From the NCBI RefSeq assembly GCF_001427145.1, contig NZ_LMGL01000001.1, positions 1,627,241-1,691,240 on the forward strand: a stretch of 64,000 bases of DNA. Reading direction: 5' to 3'. A program made the position numbers and the translations under genes. The DNA comes from Microbacterium sp. Root166. GTDB lineage: Bacteria; Actinomycetota; Actinomycetes; Actinomycetales; Microbacteriaceae. Shown piece by piece: positions 1 to 8,931 of the stretch (the stretch's first letter is position 1; each line of letters opens with the position of its first letter). The notes under the pieces are model-generated. The model saw nothing but the letters and a program-made list of their open reading frames with translations. It made no database searches and was not told where the DNA came from.

Positions 1-1
1 G

Positions 2-316
2 TACTTCATGGCCGGTCCGCCGGCCGAGGCTCGCGCGTCCAGCGGGTGGGGCATCCCTTCGCTGAAGTCCCTGGCGGACAAGCTCCCTCAGGAGCAGGAC
101 TACCAGAAGCAGGCGTACGAGGTCGTGCAGAACCAGGCCGATCTCACCGTGCCGCTGCCGGACTCGCCGTACATCTCGGCCGGGCTCCTGCAGGACTCGA
201 TTGACAAGTACCTGCAGCAGGCAATCAAGGGTGAGGTGACCGTGGAAGAGGCGGGCGCGAAGCTCACCGATGAACTGAACGAAGCTCTCCAGCAGGGCAT
301 CGACCAGGTCGGCTAA
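2..316 (+). CDS. Sugar ABC transporter extracellular binding protein, C-terminal part (5' end outside window)
   Basis: Only the last 104 residues are present; the reading frame is open to the window edge, so the start lies upstream. The segment has the helical C-terminal lobe typical of family 1 (MalE-like) solute-binding proteins, ending in helices rich in Ala, Glu and Gln (IDKYLQQAIKGEVTVEEAGA). It would capture a sugar outside the cell and deliver it to the two permeases encoded just downstream. The stop is 14 bases before the first permease, with AAGGAG in between, so the three genes form one operon. No ATPase follows; actinobacterial CUT1 importers often use a shared MsiK-type ATPase encoded elsewhere. 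Family assignment rests on this short tail plus context. Confidence 0.8.
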   Translation, partial: YFMAGPPAEARASSGWGIPSLKSLADKLPQEQDYQKQAYEVVQNQADLTVPLPDSPYISAGLLQDSIDKYLQQAIKGEVTVEEAGAKLTDELNEALQQGIDQVG

Positions 317-330
317 GGAGAAGTACCGCG

Positions 331-1266
331 ATGGCTCGCAAATGGAGCAGATACCCGAAGCGAACGTTCTACGCGTTCGTCTCACCCTGGGTGATTGGAT
401 TCCTGCTGCTCACCGCAGCACCCATGGTGTACGGCTTCGTTGTGAGCCTGACCAACTTCGATGGCAGCTCACCCAAGTTCAAGTGGGTGGGACTGCGCAA
501 TTACGTCGAACTCTTCTCCGACGGCGACATGTGGGCGGCACTGGTGAGGACACTCGCTTTCACCGCGATTGTCGTGCCGCTCACTGTCGGCGGATCACTG
601 TGGCTCGCAACAATCATCAACCGGCGACTGAGGGCAGTGGGGCTATGGCGCACCGTCTTCTTCTTGCCCTCAGTCGTTCCGGTGGTCGCCATGGCCATCA
701 TGTGGAAGCTGGTCCTCAATAAAGACTCCGGCATCCTCAACGCCGCCCTCGGGGTGGTCGGTATTCCGCCCGTCGAGTGGCTTATCGACCCGACCGTCTT
801 CTACTCCCTCATCATCCTGATGCTGTGGGGCCTTGGCGGCGGCATGATCATCATGCTCGCGGCGCTCCAGGGGGTCCCCGTCGAGTTGGAGGAGGCGGCC
901 ACCGTAGACGGCGCGAACAAGTGGACAGTATTCCGCCACGTCACCATCCCTATGATCTCGCCCATCCTGTTCTTCCAGGTGGTGACCGGAGTCATAGCGG
1001 CATTGCAGATCTTCATCCAGCCGATGCTCCTCACCAACTCCGCCGGAATCTCGACGGTCGGCGGAGTGCCGGAGAGCACCACGCTCTACATGGTGCAGGT
1101 CTACCAAGAGTTCTTCCTCAGTAACCGGTTCGGCTACGGCTCCGCGATGCTCTGGGTGTTCTTCATCATCATCCTCGGGCTGACCTTCGTTCTTCTGCGA
1201 TCGAGTCGGTCCTGGGTCTACTACGAGGTCGATACCGAAGCCGAGCGCGAGGGAGCAGAGCGATGA
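331..1266 (+). CDS. Sugar ABC transporter permease, MalF/UgpA type (CUT1)
   Basis: 311-residue integral membrane protein with about six transmembrane segments, the first at residues 14-36. The EAA loop that docks the ATPase is visible near residues 186-208 (EEAATVDGA, then IPMISP). It is one half of the membrane channel of a binding-protein-dependent oligosaccharide importer. The start is set by AAGGAGAAG just upstream of ATG 331. Its stop overlaps the start of the next permease (ATGA at 1263-1266), the usual coupling of MalF/MalG pairs. The substrate cannot be read from sequence; the downstream glycosidases suggest a beta-linked oligosaccharide or a deglycosylation product. Confidence 0.92.
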   Translation: MARKWSRYPKRTFYAFVSPWVIGFLLLTAAPMVYGFVVSLTNFDGSSPKFKWVGLRNYVELFSDGDMWAALVRTLAFTAIVVPLTVGGSLWLATIINRRLRAVGLWRTVFFLPSVVPVVAMAIMWKLVLNKDSGILNAALGVVGIPPVEWLIDPTVFYSLIILMLWGLGGGMIIMLAALQGVPVELEEAATVDGANKWTVFRHVTIPMISPILFFQVVTGVIAALQIFIQPMLLTNSAGISTVGGVPESTTLYMVQVYQEFFLSNRFGYGSAMLWVFFIIILGLTFVLLRSSRSWVYYEVDTEAEREGAER

Positions 1267-2174
1267 CTGTAACCGACACCCCGATCCCCGCAACGGAAAC
1301 CGCTGCGCTCGTCACGCCCTCGACGCGCAGGTTAAAAGGGCGGAACAAGTCAAAGAAGCGGCCCGGCGCAGGGACCTACATCCTGATCCTTCTGTTGACC
1401 GTCTTCTTCATCGGCCCGTTCATATGGCTGGTGCTGGCGGCCCTGAAGACGCCTGCTGAGTGGGCTTCGCTACCCATCCAGATCCTTCCTGAGGTGCCAC
1501 AATGGAACAACTTCGTTCGCGCCCTCGGTGACATCAACTTCCTCGGCTACGCCGGCAACTCCTTGTTCCTGGCGACGACCTACTCCGTGCTCATCACCTT
1601 GTCGAGTGCCTGCGTCGGATTCGGGTTCGCGCGGTTGCGCGCTCCCGGAAAGAACACGCTGTTCATCGTCGTACTGGCGACCATGATGATCCCGCAGATC
1701 CTGACACTGCTGCCGACGTACGTGCTGTTCTCTCGCATCGGTCTGGTGAACACCTACTGGCCCTGGGTCCTCTGGGGACTCGCTGGCTCGCCCTACATGA
1801 TCTTCCTGTTCCGCCAGTTCTTCTCCTCGCTGCCGAAGGAACTGGAGGATGCGGCAATCATCGACGGAGCTGGATGGTTGCGGATTTTCACTACGATCTT
1901 CCTGCCGTTGTCGCGACCGGTACTCATCACGTCGTTCCTGCTGATGTTCACCTGGACATGGGGCGACTACATCGCCCCGGCGTTGCTGTTGGATCTGGAC
2001 CGCACCACGCTGTCGGTCGCCATCACTGCGTTCTACCAAGACCCGAATGGCAACACGATTCCGACGATCCAGGCAGCCGCGGCAGTGCTGTACATCGTGC
2101 CGGTGCTTCTGATCTTCTTCTTCGCCCAGAAGTACTTCGTCAGGTCACAGGTCTCGTCGGGTATCAAGGGTTGA
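1263..2174 (+). CDS. Sugar ABC transporter permease, MalG/UgpE type (CUT1)
   Basis: 303 residues with a basic cytoplasmic N-terminus (RRLKGRNKSKKRPG near residues 22-35) followed by six transmembrane segments. The EAA loop is at about residues 194-222 (LEDAAIIDGAG, then FLPLSRP). It pairs with the preceding permease, overlapping it by four bases. The C-terminus (FVRSQVSSGIKG) is the conserved end of MalG-family permeases, so the gene looks intact. It should act in the cytoplasmic membrane with the upstream binding protein. Confidence 0.92.
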   Translation: MTVTDTPIPATETAALVTPSTRRLKGRNKSKKRPGAGTYILILLLTVFFIGPFIWLVLAALKTPAEWASLPIQILPEVPQWNNFVRALGDINFLGYAGNSLFLATTYSVLITLSSACVGFGFARLRAPGKNTLFIVVLATMMIPQILTLLPTYVLFSRIGLVNTYWPWVLWGLAGSPYMIFLFRQFFSSLPKELEDAAIIDGAGWLRIFTTIFLPLSRPVLITSFLLMFTWTWGDYIAPALLLDLDRTTLSVAITAFYQDPNGNTIPTIQAAAAVLYIVPVLLIFFFAQKYFVRSQVSSGIKG

Positions 2175-2330
2175 CGACGGCCGGAGGCCGCCCCCACTGT
2201 CGTGAGCGCACGACTATGGCGAGCACTCACGAGGGGCGCTCTTTCTGGCGGAACCCGCGGCTGAATGAAGGCCGCCGCGCAGCAGCATCAAAGTCGCCAG
2301 ACTCAGCACAACTGGTGGGCGACTTGCAGA

Positions 2331-2342
2331 ACACACGTCAAT
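2331..2342 (+). promoter_or_regulatory. Degenerate LacI operator upstream of GH1
   Basis: AACACACGTCAA preserves the right half and part of the left half of the palindrome TTGACRCGCGTCAA found at 5762, 12658 and 39300; 10 of 14 positions match over the full site. It lies about 15 bases before the GH1 start, next to the AAAGGA ribosome-binding site, in the 182-bp gap after the permease genes. The match is partial, so this is a weak candidate for the same regulator. Confidence 0.35.
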
Positions 2343-2356
2343 GAAAGGACGTTTCA

Positions 2357-3847
2357 ATGTACGAGGGCTTCGTCCAGTCCGGGCACCTCACCTTTCCGTC
2401 GGATTTCATCCTGGGCGCGGCGACCGCTGCCTACCAGATCGAGGGCGGAGCGACTGAGGGCGGACGCGGCCCGTCCATTTGGGACAGCTTCAGCCACACT
2501 CCCGGGAAGACCGAGGACGGGGCCACGGGCGACGTCGCCGCCGACCACTTCAACCGCACGCACACCGATCTCGAACTGATGTCCGCGCTGAACCTCGACG
2601 CCTACCGGTTCTCGATCTCCTGGCCGCGTGTCATGCCCGCAGGTGAGGACGTCGTGAACCAGGAAGGACTGACGTTCTACTCGAGGCTCGTCGACGGACT
2701 CCTCGCCAGGGGCATCGAGCCCGTCGTGACACTCAACCATTGGGACCTGCCTCAGGCACTCGAGGACAAGTACGGAGGATGGCGAGGCCGCGAGACCGCG
2801 TACGCGTTCGAGAAGTACGCCGAGATTGTCGGCGCGGCCCTCGGCGACCGGGTCGCCGTCTGGTCCACCCACAACGAACCGTGGAACAACTCCTTCTCCG
2901 GATACGGCAGCGGGGCATTTGCGCCCGGCGGGACGAGCCACGCAGATGCCCTAAAGGCGGCTCACCACCTAAACCTCTCGCACGGACTGGCGGTGCAGGC
3001 GCTCCGACGAACCGTCACACGGGCAGATGCGCGCATCTCAGTCGCCCTGAACGTCTTCCGAGTCGAAGCCGACACACCAGAGGATGCCGAGGCCGCGCGA
3101 CTCTTCGATGCCGTGGCCAATCGCGTGTTCACCGGGCCCATGCTGCGCGGCGAGTATCCCGCAGATCTTCTTGAGGACACGAAGGCGTTCACCGACTGGA
3201 GCTTCTTGCAGCCGGGCGACCTTGAGATCTGCCACCAGCCCTTGGATCTGCTCGGGATCAACTACTACGAAGTGATGCACGTGCGTCTCGACCGCAGTTA
3301 CGTGCCCGGTCAGGATAAGAAGGGCGGGACGGCTTTTCCCGGCTCCGAGCGTATCGAGTTCGTCCGCCGCGAGGACCTTGAGCGGACCGGGATGGACTGG
3401 GGCATCGAACCCCGAGGTCTCGAAGACCACCTGGTAGCGCTCTCGCGGGAGTTCCCGGGTCTGCCCATCATGGTCATGGAAAACGGAACCGCGTTCCCCG
3501 ATGAGGTCCTCACCTCCGAAGCCGGGTCTTTCGTCGTCGACCGGCAGCGCGCACGCTACATCGCCAGTCATGTGGAGGCCACACATCGCGCACTTGAGCG
3601 GGGTGCGAACGTCGTCGGGTACCTCGTGTGGTCGCTGCTGGACAACTTCGAGTGGGCCGCCGGGTATGGACCACGGTTCGGCATCATCCATGTCGACTAC
3701 GACACCCTCGAGCGCACACCGAAGCTCAGCTCTCATTGGTTTGCGCAGCTGTGCGCCTCCCGCACGATCCCGATCCTCGTCCTTCCAGCCGAAGAAGAGG
3801 CGCGCGTCCGCTCCTTCGTGTCCGCCGCGTCCCCCACAGGTATCTGA
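2357..3847 (+). CDS. GH1 beta-glucosidase/beta-glycosidase
   Basis: 496 residues, normal to slightly long for GH1. Family signatures run in order: FPSDFILGAATAAYQIEG at residues 13-30, the acid/base in HNEPWNN (Glu174), the nucleophile in VMENG (Glu375) and the aglycone-site stretch WSLLDNFEW at 425-433. No signal peptide, so a cytoplasmic enzyme that splits imported beta-glucosides or related glycosides by retention. AAAGGA precedes ATG 2357. The stop overlaps the next start (TGATG at 3845-3849), so GH1 and GH3 are translationally coupled. The last ~25 residues after IPILVLPAEE extend past the barrel and have no recognised role. Confidence 0.93.
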   Translation: MYEGFVQSGHLTFPSDFILGAATAAYQIEGGATEGGRGPSIWDSFSHTPGKTEDGATGDVAADHFNRTHTDLELMSALNLDAYRFSISWPRVMPAGEDVVNQEGLTFYSRLVDGLLARGIEPVVTLNHWDLPQALEDKYGGWRGRETAYAFEKYAEIVGAALGDRVAVWSTHNEPWNNSFSGYGSGAFAPGGTSHADALKAAHHLNLSHGLAVQALRRTVTRADARISVALNVFRVEADTPEDAEAARLFDAVANRVFTGPMLRGEYPADLLEDTKAFTDWSFLQPGDLEICHQPLDLLGINYYEVMHVRLDRSYVPGQDKKGGTAFPGSERIEFVRREDLERTGMDWGIEPRGLEDHLVALSREFPGLPIMVMENGTAFPDEVLTSEAGSFVVDRQRARYIASHVEATHRALERGANVVGYLVWSLLDNFEWAAGYGPRFGIIHVDYDTLERTPKLSSHWFAQLCASRTIPILVLPAEEEARVRSFVSAASPTGI

Positions 3848-5709
3848 TGGCGTACATGGGCGGTGGACAGCCCGAGCGATCAACCAGCCCCGATGGGATC
3901 CCGTACCGGGACCTGAACGGGAACGGGGTCATGGACCCTTACGAGGATCCACGCAGGACACCGCAGGATCGCGTGGAGGACCTTGTCGGGCGCCTATCCA
4001 TCGAAGAGAAGGTCGGCCTGCTCTTCCAAACCGTGATCGAACCGGGCCCCGACGGGACGCTGTTGGAGACGCCTGGACGAATTAGCAAGTCGCCGACCAG
4101 CGCCGTCGTCCAGGGCAAATACATCAACCATTTCAACGTCCATCGGCTCGAATCGGCGCACCACGCGGCTATCTGGAACAACGCACTCCAGGCCATGGCG
4201 GAGAAGACGCCGCACGGGATTCCGGTGACCATCTCCACCGACCCGCGGCACTCCTTCACAGAGAACAGCGGCGTCGCGTTCTCCGCAGGGCCGTTCTCGC
4301 AATGGCCAGATGCCCTGGGGCTCGCGGCGATCGACGACCCTGACGTCATCGAGGACTTCGCGCGCCGTGCCGGCGAGGAGTACCGAGCAGTGGGAATCCG
4401 CGCCGCCCTCCACCCCCAGATCGACCTCGCGACAGAACCGCGGTGGGCAAGGCAGCTGCAGACGTTCGGCGCAGACTCAGAGCGCGTCGCCAGGTACACC
4501 AGCGCATACATTGCCGGTTTTCAAGGAGACGAACTCGGAGCGGAGAGCGTGGCTTGCGTCACCAAGCACTTCCCCGGAGGAGGCCCCCAAAAAAACGGGG
4601 AGGACGCGCACTTCCCGTACGGCCGAGAGCAGGTATACGCCGAAGGCGCCTTCACCGACCACCTCCGCCCGTTTCTCGCAGCCATCGAGGCGGGCACGGC
4701 CGCAATCATGCCCTACTACGGGATGCCGGTCGGGCTGGAGCTCGACGGAGAGCCCGTCGAGGAGGTCGGGTTCGGGTACAACCGCCAGATCCTCACCGGT
4801 CTACTCCGGGAAAAGCTCGGCTACGACGGCGTGGTCCTCACCGACTGGGAGCTCGTCAACGACAACTTCGTCGGCGATCGGGTCCTGCCAGCCCGCGCAT
4901 GGGGTGTTGAGGAGCTTGACGCGAGCGGGCGAATGCTCAAGATTCTGGGCGCCGGCGCGGACCAGTTCGGCGGTGAAGAATGCACCGAAGTGCTTCTAGA
5001 ACTCATCCGGAGCGGTCGAGTAGACGCGTCTCGCATCGACGAGTCGGTGCGGCGCATCCTTCTTGTGAAGTTTCAACTCGGCTTGTTCGACAATCCCTTT
5101 GTCGACCCCGAACATGCAGCCGCCGTCGTCGGCTCGGCGCCCCACCGCCAAGCGGGCCTGCAAGCGCAAGCGCGCTCGGTGACCGTGCTCGAGAATCGCG
5201 GCTCGCTCCTACCCCTCCGCCGAGGCCAGCGAATCTATCTCGAGGGAGTCTCGCCCGCTGCGGTCGCGGACTTCGCCACAATCGTCGATGACCCGGCAGA
5301 AGCGGATCTTGCGCTCATCCGCATACACGCCCCGTTCCAGCCTCGCGACGACCTCTTCCTCGAGGACTATTTCCATCAAGGCTCGCTGGAATTCGCTCCG
5401 GGACTGATATACCGGCTTCGGAATATCGGTGCCACCACCCCAGTGCATCTCGACGTCATCATGGACCGGCCGGCGATCTTGACTCCGCTTGCCAGCTACA
5501 TGACGGGCCTCACCGCCAGTTTCGGCGTCAGCGACCACGCTCTTTTGCTCGCGCTCACAGGTGAAATCGCCCCACAGGGCGCTTTACCCATCGAAATTCC
5601 CCGCACCGCCGCCGCAGTCGAGAGCGCCCACGAGAGTCTTCCGGGGACGGATGACCCGCTCTACCCCCTTGGTTTCGGCCTTCACATTGAAGCCGTCGTC
5701 CGGCGGTGA
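3847..5709 (+). CDS. GH3 family glycoside hydrolase (compact form)
   Basis: 620 residues. The frame is open further upstream, but that part lies inside the GH1 gene; ATG 3847 overlapping the GH1 stop is the sensible start. A long N-terminal lead (PYRDLNGNGVMDPYEDP, an EF-hand-like stretch near residues 19-35) precedes the barrel. The nucleophile is Asp333 in VVLTDWE, and the KHFPGGGPQ loop of GH3 barrels is present. The second alpha/beta domain is followed by a short C-terminus without an obvious FnIII domain, making it shorter than the two other GH3 enzymes here. Likely cytoplasmic beta-glucosidase or beta-xylosidase acting with the coupled GH1; specificity unknown. Confidence 0.88.
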   Translation: MAYMGGGQPERSTSPDGIPYRDLNGNGVMDPYEDPRRTPQDRVEDLVGRLSIEEKVGLLFQTVIEPGPDGTLLETPGRISKSPTSAVVQGKYINHFNVHRLESAHHAAIWNNALQAMAEKTPHGIPVTISTDPRHSFTENSGVAFSAGPFSQWPDALGLAAIDDPDVIEDFARRAGEEYRAVGIRAALHPQIDLATEPRWARQLQTFGADSERVARYTSAYIAGFQGDELGAESVACVTKHFPGGGPQKNGEDAHFPYGREQVYAEGAFTDHLRPFLAAIEAGTAAIMPYYGMPVGLELDGEPVEEVGFGYNRQILTGLLREKLGYDGVVLTDWELVNDNFVGDRVLPARAWGVEELDASGRMLKILGAGADQFGGEECTEVLLELIRSGRVDASRIDESVRRILLVKFQLGLFDNPFVDPEHAAAVVGSAPHRQAGLQAQARSVTVLENRGSLLPLRRGQRIYLEGVSPAAVADFATIVDDPAEADLALIRIHAPFQPRDDLFLEDYFHQGSLEFAPGLIYRLRNIGATTPVHLDVIMDRPAILTPLASYMTGLTASFGVSDHALLLALTGEIAPQGALPIEIPRTAAAVESAHESLPGTDDPLYPLGFGLHIEAVVRR

Positions 5710-5761
5710 GGAGCGCCGTGGAGCGGGTCGAAGTCACCACGGCAATGCGCGAAATCCGGAA

Positions 5762-5775
5762 TTGACACGCGTCAA
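5762..5775. promoter_or_regulatory. LacI-family operator, TTGACACGCGTCAA
   Basis: A near-perfect 14-bp palindrome 97 bp before the MFS transporter, in the gap after the GH3 stop. An identical 14-mer is at 12658-12671 in front of GH2, and one differing by a single base is at 39300-39313 in front of GH78. TTGACA could double as a -35 box, so bound repressor would block RNA polymerase. The probable ligand-responsive repressor is the LacI protein at 11538-12542. Confidence 0.75.
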
Positions 5776-5871
5776 AATGAGTGCTTCCCTTGTCCAAACG
5801 ACACCGACTTGGCCCCGCCAAGGCTCCGGAACCCGAGTGCCCGATGACGGGCCAATGACAAAGGCAAACCC

Positions 5872-7206
5872 ATGAGACGCAAAGACGCGGCAAACATCCC
5901 GCCGAACAGCACCCCCATCGAGGAAGTGTCACAACTCACGCTGCGGGCCGAAGAGGTGGACGACGATCCCACGACCGCGGAGCTCCGAATCCCGAAGGTC
6001 GGCTTCGGATTCAAGTTCGCATACGGGCTGGCCTACTTCGGCTTCTTCCTCTGCCTCTTCATGCCCGCGCTGTTCAGCCTGCCCTACAAGATCCAGCTCA
6101 TCGACCCGGCCAGTAAAGAGACCGCGCTCGGTCTGGTCGTCGGCATCAGCGCCATCGTGCTCCTGCCCATCGGGCCGATCTTCGGGGTGCTGAGCGACCG
6201 GAGCAAACTCTCTTGGGGGCGTCGCCGTCCATTCCTGCTCCTGGGCCTCGGTGCGTTTGCAGTCAGCGCGACCATCATCGCCATCGCGCCGACCGTCCCC
6301 GTAGTTCTCGTAGGCTATGTCATCGCTCAACTCGCCGGGGGGCTTGTCGGTGCTGCAATGAATCCGGCGCTGGCGCAGTACGTCCCGCCTGCGCAGCGCG
6401 GAAAGCTCGGCGCGCTCAGCGGGGTGATGGCGTCAATCGCGGGAGTCTGCGCCAGCCTTATCGGCAGCTTCCTGCTCGGCAACCTTCTGGTGCTCTTCCT
6501 CCTTCCGGTAGCCGTGTTCGCAGTCGGCGTGCTGATCTGGATCTTGGTCATTCCCGACGGGCCGGCTCCTGACAGGTTCCAGGCGGTGACCGTCGGCGCC
6601 TCCCTGCGTTCGCTGCTGTTCAACCCGCGCAAACACCCAGATTTCAGTTGGGTCTGGCTCGGCAAGTTGCTCATCGGAATCGCCACAGCGTTCTTCAGCA
6701 CTTACCAGCTGTACTTCCTTCTCGACCGCTTGGGATTCACCGCAGAGCAGGCGGGCCAGCAGCTGGCGGCCGTCGGCGGTCTGGCGCTGCTCGCGACCAT
6801 CGGCTTCACCATCGCGGGCGGCTACCTGTCGGACAAGCTCCGCCGGCGCAAGGTCTTCATCTACGTTGCAGCATCGATGATTGGCACCGGCATGGTCATC
6901 GCCGCGTTCTCTTCGAACATCACTGTTTACATCGTCGGTGCAGTCCTGCTGTCGGCAGGATCGGGGGCGTTCAACTCGGTGGACCTGGCCCTCGCCTCCG
7001 ACGTTCTTCCCGATAAGGAAGCCGGTGGCAAGTGGATGTCGATCTACCAGGTGTCCGGCACCATCGCCACGGCAATCGGCCCCGTCATTGCACCGCTCCT
7101 TCTCGCAATCGGTGGCGGAGGGAACTACACGGCGATGTTCATCGCAGGTGGCCTGGTCGCCGCGGGAGCTGCATTCACCGCCTCGCGCGTACGAGGCGTC
7201 CGATAG
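5872..7206 (+). CDS. MFS sugar transporter (GPH/SLC45-like)
   Basis: 444 residues with about twelve transmembrane helices after a ~45-residue cytoplasmic N-terminus. The motif-A region (GVLSDRSKLSWGRRRPF, about residues 105-121), with its RRRPF sequence, is typical of glycoside-cation symporters and SLC45/sucrose-type carriers. It probably imports a glycoside by proton or cation symport, in parallel with the ABC importer at the left edge. It has its own LacI-type operator at 5762 and a strong stem-loop right after its stop, so it may be a separate transcription unit inside the cluster. The transported compound is not known. Confidence 0.87.
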   Translation: MRRKDAANIPPNSTPIEEVSQLTLRAEEVDDDPTTAELRIPKVGFGFKFAYGLAYFGFFLCLFMPALFSLPYKIQLIDPASKETALGLVVGISAIVLLPIGPIFGVLSDRSKLSWGRRRPFLLLGLGAFAVSATIIAIAPTVPVVLVGYVIAQLAGGLVGAAMNPALAQYVPPAQRGKLGALSGVMASIAGVCASLIGSFLLGNLLVLFLLPVAVFAVGVLIWILVIPDGPAPDRFQAVTVGASLRSLLFNPRKHPDFSWVWLGKLLIGIATAFFSTYQLYFLLDRLGFTAEQAGQQLAAVGGLALLATIGFTIAGGYLSDKLRRRKVFIYVAASMIGTGMVIAAFSSNITVYIVGAVLLSAGSGAFNSVDLALASDVLPDKEAGGKWMSIYQVSGTIATAIGPVIAPLLLAIGGGGNYTAMFIAGGLVAAGAAFTASRVRGVR

Positions 7207-7209
7207 CCC

Positions 7210-7246
7210 GAGCGCGGCGGGCGGTCCCGAATCGCCCGCCGCGCTC
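7210..7246 (+). terminator. Stem-loop terminator after the MFS gene
   Basis: A perfect 14-bp inverted repeat (GAGCGCGGCGGGCG and its complement) around a 9-nt loop starts 4 bp after the MFS stop. No long U-run follows, as is common in high-GC actinobacteria. Confidence 0.7.
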
Positions 7247-7287
7247 GCACCACCCAATGCCCATCCATCGATCCGAATGGAAGCCCG

Positions 7288-8886
7288 TTGAACAGAGTGA
7301 CATCCCCCTGGATCGGCCCCTACCTCGCCGTTGACGGCCACCCTTTTGTCGTGGTCGGCGCCGAGGTACACAACTCCAGTTCCAGCACCACGCGGGCTAT
7401 CAGCCGGTCCTTCGATGCGGTTCAGCAGTTGGGCGCGAATACTGTGCTGGCACCGGTCGCCTGGGATCTGTTCGAGCCGACCGAAGGCAGCTTCGACACG
7501 CACTTGCTGGACGCGATGATTCACGGTGCGCGAGCTCGCGGGCTCAAGCTCATCCCGCTGTGGTTCGGGTCGTGGAAAAACGCTGCGTCCACCTATGTTC
7601 CCAACTGGGTCAAGCGGAATCCCGACCGCTTCTCCCGTTCAGTGCTTGGCGACGGCCGGCGCATTCAGCATGTGACGCCATTCGGTGGGCAGGCGCGCGA
7701 CGCGGACGCACGCGCTTTCGCGGCCGTGATGCGCCGGATCGCCGAGGTCGACACCGACCACACGGTCATCGCCGTGCAGGTGGAGAACGAGATCGGCTTG
7801 CTCGGTGACTCGCGCGACCGAAGCGAGCTCGCTGAGGCACGCTTCAACTCGCCCGTGGAAACAAATGTGATTGATGCAATCGCCGGGGACACAGAAGCGC
7901 CCCTGCATGCGGAATGGGTAACCGCAGGACGTCGCACTGAGGGCACCTGGGCTGAAGTGTTCCCCGCCGGCGACCGTGCGGACGAGGCGTTCATGGCCGC
8001 CGCTTTCGCGCGGTATACGCAGGTCGTCGCCGCCGCGGGCCGCGCAGAATTGAACCTTCCGCTTTTCGTGAACGCCTGGCTTGACCGCGACAGCGTTCTC
8101 GACGGCCCGGTTGCCCTCGCCGGTGGAAAACGTCCCGGACAGTATCCAAGTGGCGGCCCAGTGCTTCCGGTCGCTGCGATCTGGGAGGCCCTCGCGCCCG
8201 ACATCGACTTCCTTGCCCCCGACATGTACGTCGATGATGCAGCGCCGGTGTTCGCCGGATATAAGGCCCGACGCGACCGCTTGTTCATCCCCGAACTTCG
8301 CGGCGACGCCCCCGGTATCCCCCAGATGTTCGAGGCCATTGGCGGACACGCCGCATTGGGGGTCGCGCCGTTTGGCGTGGACTCCTACATCACCGATGAC
8401 CCCGAGATCGCGCCGCTCACCGATGCGTACGGCCTCCTCCGCGCGGCCGCCGCCGTCATTGCCGAGAGCCCTACAGCTCGCATGCGGGCAATCACGCTGA
8501 ACGAGGACAACCCCAGCGCCGAGTTCTCCATCGGTGACGTTCGAGTGAATATCCACACGAAGGACGAATGGGGTTACGTCACGCCGACGTACCCGGGCTA
8601 CGCCATCGTCATCGAGGATGGCGACGACGCGGCGTATCTCATCGGCCGGGGATTCTGGATCACCCTCGCCGCCGCCGAGGGCCTGACACCGGCCTTCCTG
8701 TCCGCGACCGCATTCGAGCTCGAGGACAGCGAACTCGTACCGGTCTTCCGCCTCAACGGCGATGAGACCGCATCCGGCACGCTCATCCCGTTCCCATTCC
8801 CGAACACGCCCCTAGTTCCAGGACGCGCCATTCCCACTCGCATCCCCGAGACCGGCATCGTCCGGATCTCCGTCTACGCGGTCTGA
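7288..8886 (+). CDS. GH35/GH42-like beta-galactosidase with DUF5597-type C-terminus
   Basis: 532 residues. The N-terminus (FVVVGAEVHNSSSS) and the barrel (WDLFEPTEGSFD, then VQVENEIG with likely acid/base Glu168, then LFIPELRG with likely nucleophile Glu336) match the GH35-like enzymes that carry a DUF5597 C-terminal domain. That beta-rich domain occupies about residues 395-532. No signal peptide, so cytoplasmic. TTG 7288 follows GGAA with 5-base spacing and gives a full-length product; GTG 7297 is the alternative. It probably removes beta-galactosyl or related residues from imported oligosaccharides or glycosides. The family has few characterised members, so substrate confidence is low. Confidence 0.82.
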   Translation: MNRVTSPWIGPYLAVDGHPFVVVGAEVHNSSSSTTRAISRSFDAVQQLGANTVLAPVAWDLFEPTEGSFDTHLLDAMIHGARARGLKLIPLWFGSWKNAASTYVPNWVKRNPDRFSRSVLGDGRRIQHVTPFGGQARDADARAFAAVMRRIAEVDTDHTVIAVQVENEIGLLGDSRDRSELAEARFNSPVETNVIDAIAGDTEAPLHAEWVTAGRRTEGTWAEVFPAGDRADEAFMAAAFARYTQVVAAAGRAELNLPLFVNAWLDRDSVLDGPVALAGGKRPGQYPSGGPVLPVAAIWEALAPDIDFLAPDMYVDDAAPVFAGYKARRDRLFIPELRGDAPGIPQMFEAIGGHAALGVAPFGVDSYITDDPEIAPLTDAYGLLRAAAAVIAESPTARMRAITLNEDNPSAEFSIGDVRVNIHTKDEWGYVTPTYPGYAIVIEDGDDAAYLIGRGFWITLAAAEGLTPAFLSATAFELEDSELVPVFRLNGDETASGTLIPFPFPNTPLVPGRAIPTRIPETGIVRISVYAV

Positions 8887-8931
8887 CGGCCGCCTCGATC
8901 CCGACGCTCCCGAAACACGAACGGACCGCCC

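Noticed and set aside
3628..3846. 73-codon N-terminal extension of the first GH3
   Set aside because: It lies entirely inside the GH1 coding region; ATG 3847 overlaps the GH1 stop in the usual coupled manner.
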